Assembly (NCBI RefSeq): GCF_021049285.1
Contig: NZ_CP088017.1
Location: 3,421,380-3,485,379 of the forward strand
Direction of reading: 5' to 3'
Length of the DNA: 64,000 bases
Origin: Ruania halotolerans
Lineage (GTDB): Bacteria; Actinomycetota; Actinomycetes; Actinomycetales; Beutenbergiaceae
In this document: positions 59,957 through 64,000 of the stretch, piece by piece
How positions within the stretch are numbered: position 1 is the stretch's first letter
Layout of the letters: each line of letters starts with the position of its first letter
Notes under the pieces: model-generated
The model's database searches: none
Told to the model about the DNA's origin: nothing
What the model saw: only the letters and a program-made list of their open reading frames with translations
Program-made: the position numbers and the translations under genes

Positions 59957-61120
59957 ATGAGCACCCGAACCCTGCGTATCGCGATGAACGGCATCACCGG
60001 CCGGATGGGGTATCGCCAGCACCTGCTCCGGTCGATCCTGCCGATCCGCGACCAGGGCGGCGTGCTGCTGCCCGATGGCACCAAGGTGCAGGTGGAGCCG
60101 ATTCTCGTGGGGCGCCGGGAGAACGCCCTTGCCGAGATCGCCGCCGAGCACAACATCGCCGAGTGGACCACCGACCTCGACGGCATCATCAACGATCCGG
60201 CCACTGACATCGTCTTCGACGCCTCGATGACCAGCCTGCGCGCCGACACCCTGACCAAGGCGATGAAGGCCGGCAAGCACATCTTCACCGAGAAGCCCAC
60301 GGCAGAGACCCTCAGCGAGGCCATCGAGCTCGCCCGGTTGCGCACCGAGACCGGCGTGACCGCCGGTGTGGTGCACGACAAGCTGTACCTTCCGGGCCTG
60401 GTCAAGCTCCGCCGTCTGGTCGACGAGGGCTTCTTCGGCCGCATCCTCTCCCTGCGCGGGGAGTTCGGCTACTGGGTGTTCGAGGGCGAGCACCAGGCCG
60501 CCCAGCGCCCCAGCTGGAACTACCGCGCCGAGGACGGCGGCGGCATGACCACCGATATGTTCTGCCACTGGAACTACGTGCTCGAGGGAATCCTCGGCTC
60601 GGTGAAGTCGGTCACCGCGAAGACCATCACGCACATCCCCACCCGCTGGGACGAGAAGGGCGCCGAGTACCCGGCCACGGCCGACGATGCGGCCTACGGC
60701 ATCTTCGAGATCGCCGGGCCGAACGGTGAGGACATCGTCGCCCAGATCAACTCCTCCTGGGCCGTGCGGGTCTACCGCGACGAGCTGGTCGAGTTCCAGG
60801 TGGACGGTACCCACGGTTCGGCCGTGGCGGGACTGAACAAGTGCGTGGCGCAGCAACGCGCGCACACCCCGAAGCCCGTGTGGAACCCGGATCTGCCGGT
60901 CACCGAGTCCTTCCGCGATCAGTGGATGGAGGTGCCGGCCAACGGCGACCTCGACAACGGCTTCAAGGCCCAGTGGGAAGAGTTCCTGCGCGACGCCCTG
61001 GCTGGGCGCGAGCACCGCTACGACCTGCTCTCCGCCGCCCGCGGCGTGCAACTGGCCGAAGCGGGCCTGGCATCCTCGGCCGAGGGTAAGCGCGTCGAGC
61101 TCGACCCGATCTCCCTGTGA
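59957..61120 (+). CDS. Gfo/Idh/MocA-type oxidoreductase
   Basis: This 387-residue NAD(P)-dependent sugar or polyol dehydrogenase-type protein has an N-terminal Rossmann fold. In place of the usual GxGxxG it has AMNGITGRMGYRQHLLRS. The conserved EKPTAETLSEAIELA carries the catalytic-type Lys near residue 110. GVVHDKLYLPGLVKLRRLVDEGFFGRILSLRGEFG follows and begins the C-terminal beta-sheet domain. ATG 59957 has AGGAG 6 nt upstream. The substrate is unknown. The sugar epimerase-like gene follows within 30 bp. Confidence 0.88.
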   Translation: MSTRTLRIAMNGITGRMGYRQHLLRSILPIRDQGGVLLPDGTKVQVEPILVGRRENALAEIAAEHNIAEWTTDLDGIINDPATDIVFDASMTSLRADTLTKAMKAGKHIFTEKPTAETLSEAIELARLRTETGVTAGVVHDKLYLPGLVKLRRLVDEGFFGRILSLRGEFGYWVFEGEHQAAQRPSWNYRAEDGGGMTTDMFCHWNYVLEGILGSVKSVTAKTITHIPTRWDEKGAEYPATADDAAYGIFEIAGPNGEDIVAQINSSWAVRVYRDELVEFQVDGTHGSAVAGLNKCVAQQRAHTPKPVWNPDLPVTESFRDQWMEVPANGDLDNGFKAQWEEFLRDALAGREHRYDLLSAARGVQLAEAGLASSAEGKRVELDPISL

Positions 61121-61149
61121 CCACCGCACCCCCCGACGGCGGAGCTGCT

Positions 61150-62022
61150 ATGACCGACCTCTCTCGCCTCTCCCTGAACACGGCCACCACAAAGAACCTG
61201 ACCCTCGCCGAGGCGGTCCGGGTGGCCGCCGAGGCCGGGCTGCCCGCGGTCGGGCTGTGGCGCGACCGGGTCGCCGAGGCCGGGCTGGAGAACGCGGCCC
61301 GCATCGTGCGTGATGCCGGGCTGCGGGTGTCCTCACTGTGCCGGGGAGGCTTCCTCACTGCCGCCGACCCGGCCGAGCAGGACCGCGCCATGGAGAGCAA
61401 CCGCGCCGCGATCGTCGAAGCCGCCACGCTGGGTACATCCGAGCTCGTCATGGTGGTCGGCGGCCTGGGGGCCGCGAGCGCCCCGGGTGGCCCGGCACTG
61501 CCCGGCGGCGATAAGGACATCGTGGCCGCACGCACCCGGGTGGCGAACCGGATCGCCGAGCTCGCGCCGTTCGCCGCCGAGCACGGGGTGCGCCTGGTGC
61601 TCGAACCCTTACATCCGATCTTCGCGGCCGACCGCGCCGTGCTGTCCACTCTGGGCCAGTGCCTGGATCTGGCCACGGACTTCCCGCCGGAGCAGGTGGG
61701 CGTGGTGGTCGATACCTATCACGTGTGGTGGGACCCGGCCCTGCGCGACCAGATCGTCCGCGCAGGCCGCGAGGGTCGGATCGCGTCCTATCAGGTGTGC
61801 GATTGGATCTTGCCGCTGGCCGAAGACGCCCTGCTCTCGCGGGGCTTCATGGGTGATGGGTACATCGACTTCCCCACGATCACCCGGTGGGTGAGCGAAG
61901 CCGGGTACAGCGGCGACGTGGAGGTAGAGATCTTCAACCAGGAGATCTGGGACGCCCCGGGCGCCGAGACCGTGGCCACGATGGCCAAGCGCTATACCGA
62001 GTTGGTTCAGCCCTACCTCTGA
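61150..62022 (+). CDS. Sugar phosphate isomerase/epimerase (xylose-isomerase-like TIM barrel)
   Basis: This 290-residue protein belongs to the AP-endonuclease-2/xylose-isomerase-like TIM-barrel family. Metal-site regions are VRLVLEPLHPIFAADRAV (Glu and His), VGVVVDTYHVWWDP (Asp and His) and the C-terminal GDVEVEIFNQEIW (Glu). It probably isomerises the keto product of the preceding oxidoreductase. I chose ATG 61150 because GGAG lies 5 nt upstream. The alternative GTG at 61117, which overlaps the upstream stop, has no ribosome-binding site. Confidence 0.85.
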   Translation: MTDLSRLSLNTATTKNLTLAEAVRVAAEAGLPAVGLWRDRVAEAGLENAARIVRDAGLRVSSLCRGGFLTAADPAEQDRAMESNRAAIVEAATLGTSELVMVVGGLGAASAPGGPALPGGDKDIVAARTRVANRIAELAPFAAEHGVRLVLEPLHPIFAADRAVLSTLGQCLDLATDFPPEQVGVVVDTYHVWWDPALRDQIVRAGREGRIASYQVCDWILPLAEDALLSRGFMGDGYIDFPTITRWVSEAGYSGDVEVEIFNQEIWDAPGAETVATMAKRYTELVQPYL

Positions 62023-62065
62023 TCGAATCTGCCCGGTGATCCCTTCTTCAGGTCATGATGGAGAG

Positions 62066-63365
62066 ATGGGGACGGGGCAGGTCGAGGATTTCATCCTCGA
62101 TAGCGAGCCTGCGGCGGCAGGACATCGTGGCCCGGGCGGGGGCGAAGCGGAGCGCCCTGATGCCAGCGCCCGGCGGCGTAGCGCGCGCAGGTGGCGCCGC
62201 TCGCCCTGGCCGTGGGCGGCCGTGGCCGTGGTGCTCGTCGCTGCCGGGGCGCTGGTCTCCCCACGCGGTGAGCGCTCCCCAGAGACCGCCTGGGCGGTGG
62301 ACCTGGAAACCGGCTCTGCGGCCGGGGCGTGGCTGGTCGATGACCGCATCATGGCCACGACCGCAGCCGGCCTCATCGCGCTCGATCCAGCCGATGGCGC
62401 CGAGATCTGGACCCTCCCGCTGGATGACCCCACCTGCACCAGTGAGGGCGGCACCCTGACCTGCGTCGACGGGGAAGGCCAGGACGCCACCATCACGACC
62501 GTCGATAAGGGCGGCATCAGATCGACGCTTCCGATGCCGGACGCGCAGGTGGCAACAACGGTCGGCAGTGACCTGATCGTGGCCGGAATCGCCGACGGTC
62601 GACACTGGCTGGGCCGATACGACGCCGAGGGTTCACAGCGTTGGAAGGAGGCTGTAGAGGTTGTCTCCACCGACAACACATGGAGGAACATCGAGGTCCA
62701 GAATGGAGTTGTCATAGCCCACGCGTCGGGATCACTGCGTGTGACCAGTGGAGTGGTCGTGCCCCTCGCGCTGCATCTCGACACTGGTGAACCGGCAACG
62801 ATGACGTTCCCCGGGCCAGGCGGGTTGAGCTCGACCGGCAACGTGAGTGATGCTCGATCCGAGCACAGGGAGATCGCGCCTCGCCACCATCCGGTGTGGC
62901 TCTCGCTCGCGCAGCTGAACATGCCCGAATATCCAGATGCCCTCGTCACGCTCGGAGCCGTCCGTGCAAACCCGAGCGGCAACGACGTGATGACGTTCGA
63001 CGGTGCGCCTCTTGCCGCCGTGGGATCGACCGTCTACACCACAGACGTGGCACACGACCGGACCGACCTTCTGGCCTATGACGTAGCGGACGGAGATCTG
63101 CTTTGGTCTGCCCCGCTTCCGGGCCGGACCGCTGCCATCTGTCCGTGCGCAGCATCCGACCAGTATCTCCTGCTCGTCACCGCCGAGCACCCGATAGACG
63201 ACGCTCTCCCTGCTCACGTGGTTCGGCCGAGCGTCCGGTCGCCGCCAGGCTCAAGTCAGCGTCTCGCCACACCTGCATGCGTTGGTTGCCGACGACTCCC
63301 GGTTCTTCGTACTCACCGAAGGAGCCCTGACTACCTACGAGCCGACCCGCTCCGGCCCTTCTTGA
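62066..63365 (+). pseudogene. PQQ-like beta-propeller membrane protein, disrupted by a frameshift near the 3' end
   Basis: This gene encodes a protein with a basic N-terminus, one transmembrane helix (about residues 48-65, WPWAAVAVVLVAAGALV) and outside PQQ-type propeller blades (GLIALDPADGAEIWTLPL, DLLAYDVADGDLLWSAPL). The reading frame that carries the blades turns into Arg/Pro-rich text after about position 63215. The +1 frame then reads naturally as LHALVADDSRFFVLTEGALT and stops at TGA 63363-63365. A stop in that frame at 63195 puts the frameshift between 63198 and about 63280. It is either a broken gene or one sequencing error. Function unknown. Confidence 0.7.
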
Positions 63366-63515
63366 GCGAGCACGCCCCTAGGTCTTTCTCTGCCGCGGGA
63401 CCATTCCGCCCAACTGGCGAGCCGGCTCATCTTGCCTACGATGGATGGAGCAGGTGCCCGGCGGGACTTCCGCCGCAGCGTACCGATGCCAAGCACGACT
63501 TCTCAGGAGGCGACG

Positions 63516-63878
63516 ATGACGAACATCACCGGCAACGACGGGCCCATCACCGAGGTACGTGAGGGTATGACCGTCTTCGACTCCACTGGAGAAAAGGTCG
63601 GAACTGTGCGGGAGATCCAGATGGGCGACCCGCAGGCAGCCACCGCCAAGGGCCAGGACAGCGGCAACACCGGCGGCATTGTTGGCTCCATCGCGGACGC
63701 ATTCAGCACCGGCTCGCTCCCGGATGCGGCCAAAGAACGGCTCGCGCGGCTGGGCTTCGTGCGTGTGGATGCCAGCGGTTTGTTCGCCGGCGACCGATAC
63801 GCCGCCAGTGATGAGGTCGCTGCAGTCCGCGACGACGCCCTCCACCTTTCGGTCCCGGGCGACCAACTCATCGGCTGA
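63516..63878 (+). CDS. DUF2171/PRC-barrel-like small protein
   Basis: This 120-residue soluble protein has an N-terminal VREGMTVFDSTGEKVGTVREIQMG, the small beta-barrel pattern of DUF2171 and PRC-barrel proteins. A Gly/Ala-rich helical middle follows, and a C-terminal RYAASDEVAAVRDDALHLSV repeats the barrel edge. Function unknown; such proteins often bind RNA or ribosomes, or respond to stress. ATG 63516 has a perfect AGGAGG 5 nt upstream. It overlaps the out-of-frame tail of the propeller gene only if that gene is read without its frameshift. Confidence 0.72.
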   Translation: MTNITGNDGPITEVREGMTVFDSTGEKVGTVREIQMGDPQAATAKGQDSGNTGGIVGSIADAFSTGSLPDAAKERLARLGFVRVDASGLFAGDRYAASDEVAAVRDDALHLSVPGDQLIG

Positions 63879-63940
63879 CTCTCGGTTAGCCAACCGGTCG
63901 CGGGTACTCGCCGAAGGGCACACCCACCGCGTGTATACGA

Positions 63941-63955
63941 TCGGTGAATCACCGA
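63941..63955. promoter_or_regulatory. 15-bp palindrome at the right edge
   Basis: TCGGTGA (63941-63947) and TCACCGA (63949-63955) form a perfect dyad around one base. A TATACGA stretch precedes it. It may be an operator or promoter part for a gene beyond the window. It touches the following hairpin. Confidence 0.4.
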
Positions 63956-63993
63956 ATCGCTCGTCGATCTGGCTCCCAGATCGACGAGCGATT
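63955..63993. terminator. Perfect 18-bp hairpin at the right edge
   Basis: AATCGCTCGTCGATCTGG (63955-63972) pairs fully with CCAGATCGACGAGCGATT (63976-63993) around a CTC loop, and TCTTTAC follows. This is a strong rho-independent-type terminator, with its T-rich tail to the right. It lies 77 bp past the DUF2171-like gene. Confidence 0.7.
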
Positions 63994-64000
63994 TCTTTAC

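Overview
This window is high-GC DNA whose gene content, GTG starts, 4-bp start/stop overlaps and gene families (menaquinone plus F420-type genes, a BldC-like protein, a COX24/bS22 mini-gene, a DUF222/13E12 HNH protein, DUF3048, DUF4229) point to an actinobacterium. The xylose and Gfo/Idh sugar loci would fit Micrococcales near Ruania, Beutenbergia or Georgenia, but that placement is inference. No rRNA, tRNA, CRISPR, phage or transposase gene was seen, so this looks like ordinary chromosome with accessory sugar loci on the right.

Layout. 1-5819: nuoA to nuoG (complex I) read leftwards, with nuoG cut by the window edge. 5899-20241: a dispersed menaquinone pathway (menJ, menG, menF, menD, menC, menB, menE, menA) interleaved with an HtrA protease, an SMR efflux/TetR pair, an F420-type oxidoreductase and a DUF3048 lipoprotein. 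20200-25589: DUF4229 and PLDc_N proteins, then a System II cytochrome c maturation operon (TlpA-like, CcdA, ResB, CcsB) led by a histidine phosphatase. 25684-29117: a 7-bp tandem repeat, a MarR/YceI pair, glutaredoxin, bS22 mini-gene, BldC-like protein, AcuC deacetylase. 29276-36411: KtrB/KtrA-type potassium uptake, proC, radA and disA (c-di-AMP synthesis). 36716-45759: HNH/DUF222 protein, disordered proteins, a DUF5997/LysR-like divergent pair, mutY, ketopantoate reductase, N-acetyltransferase. 44794-50519: SorC-type regulator with glpF and glpK, then LacI with an AEC transporter. 50524-54462: xylB-xylA with a divergent ROK (XylR) regulator. 54485-57688: ArsR-type regulator, MFS exporter, a small ORF and a Cds1-like PLP enzyme. 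57764-62022: a LacI regulator, a secreted trypsin and a Gfo/Idh plus sugar-epimerase operon. 62066-63878: a frameshifted membrane beta-propeller gene and a DUF2171-like protein; an 18-bp perfect hairpin ends the window.

How it works together. The left third is one respiratory theme: NADH dehydrogenase, the quinone it reduces and the maturation of the cytochromes that reoxidise that quinone. The right half is carbon-source uptake (glycerol, xylose, an unidentified sugar or polyol), each with its own regulator and a visible candidate operator.

The most notable observation is promoter architecture. About twenty genes have a TANNNT-like -10 box ending about 6 nt before an ATG or GTG with no Shine-Dalgarno sequence, as expected for leaderless mRNAs. 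This fixes several start codons (menC, menE, DUF3048, DUF4229, PLDc_N). It includes a 22-bp bidirectional promoter with overlapping -10 boxes at 20542-20563, and a probable leaderless 9-codon upstream ORF that overlaps the radA start.
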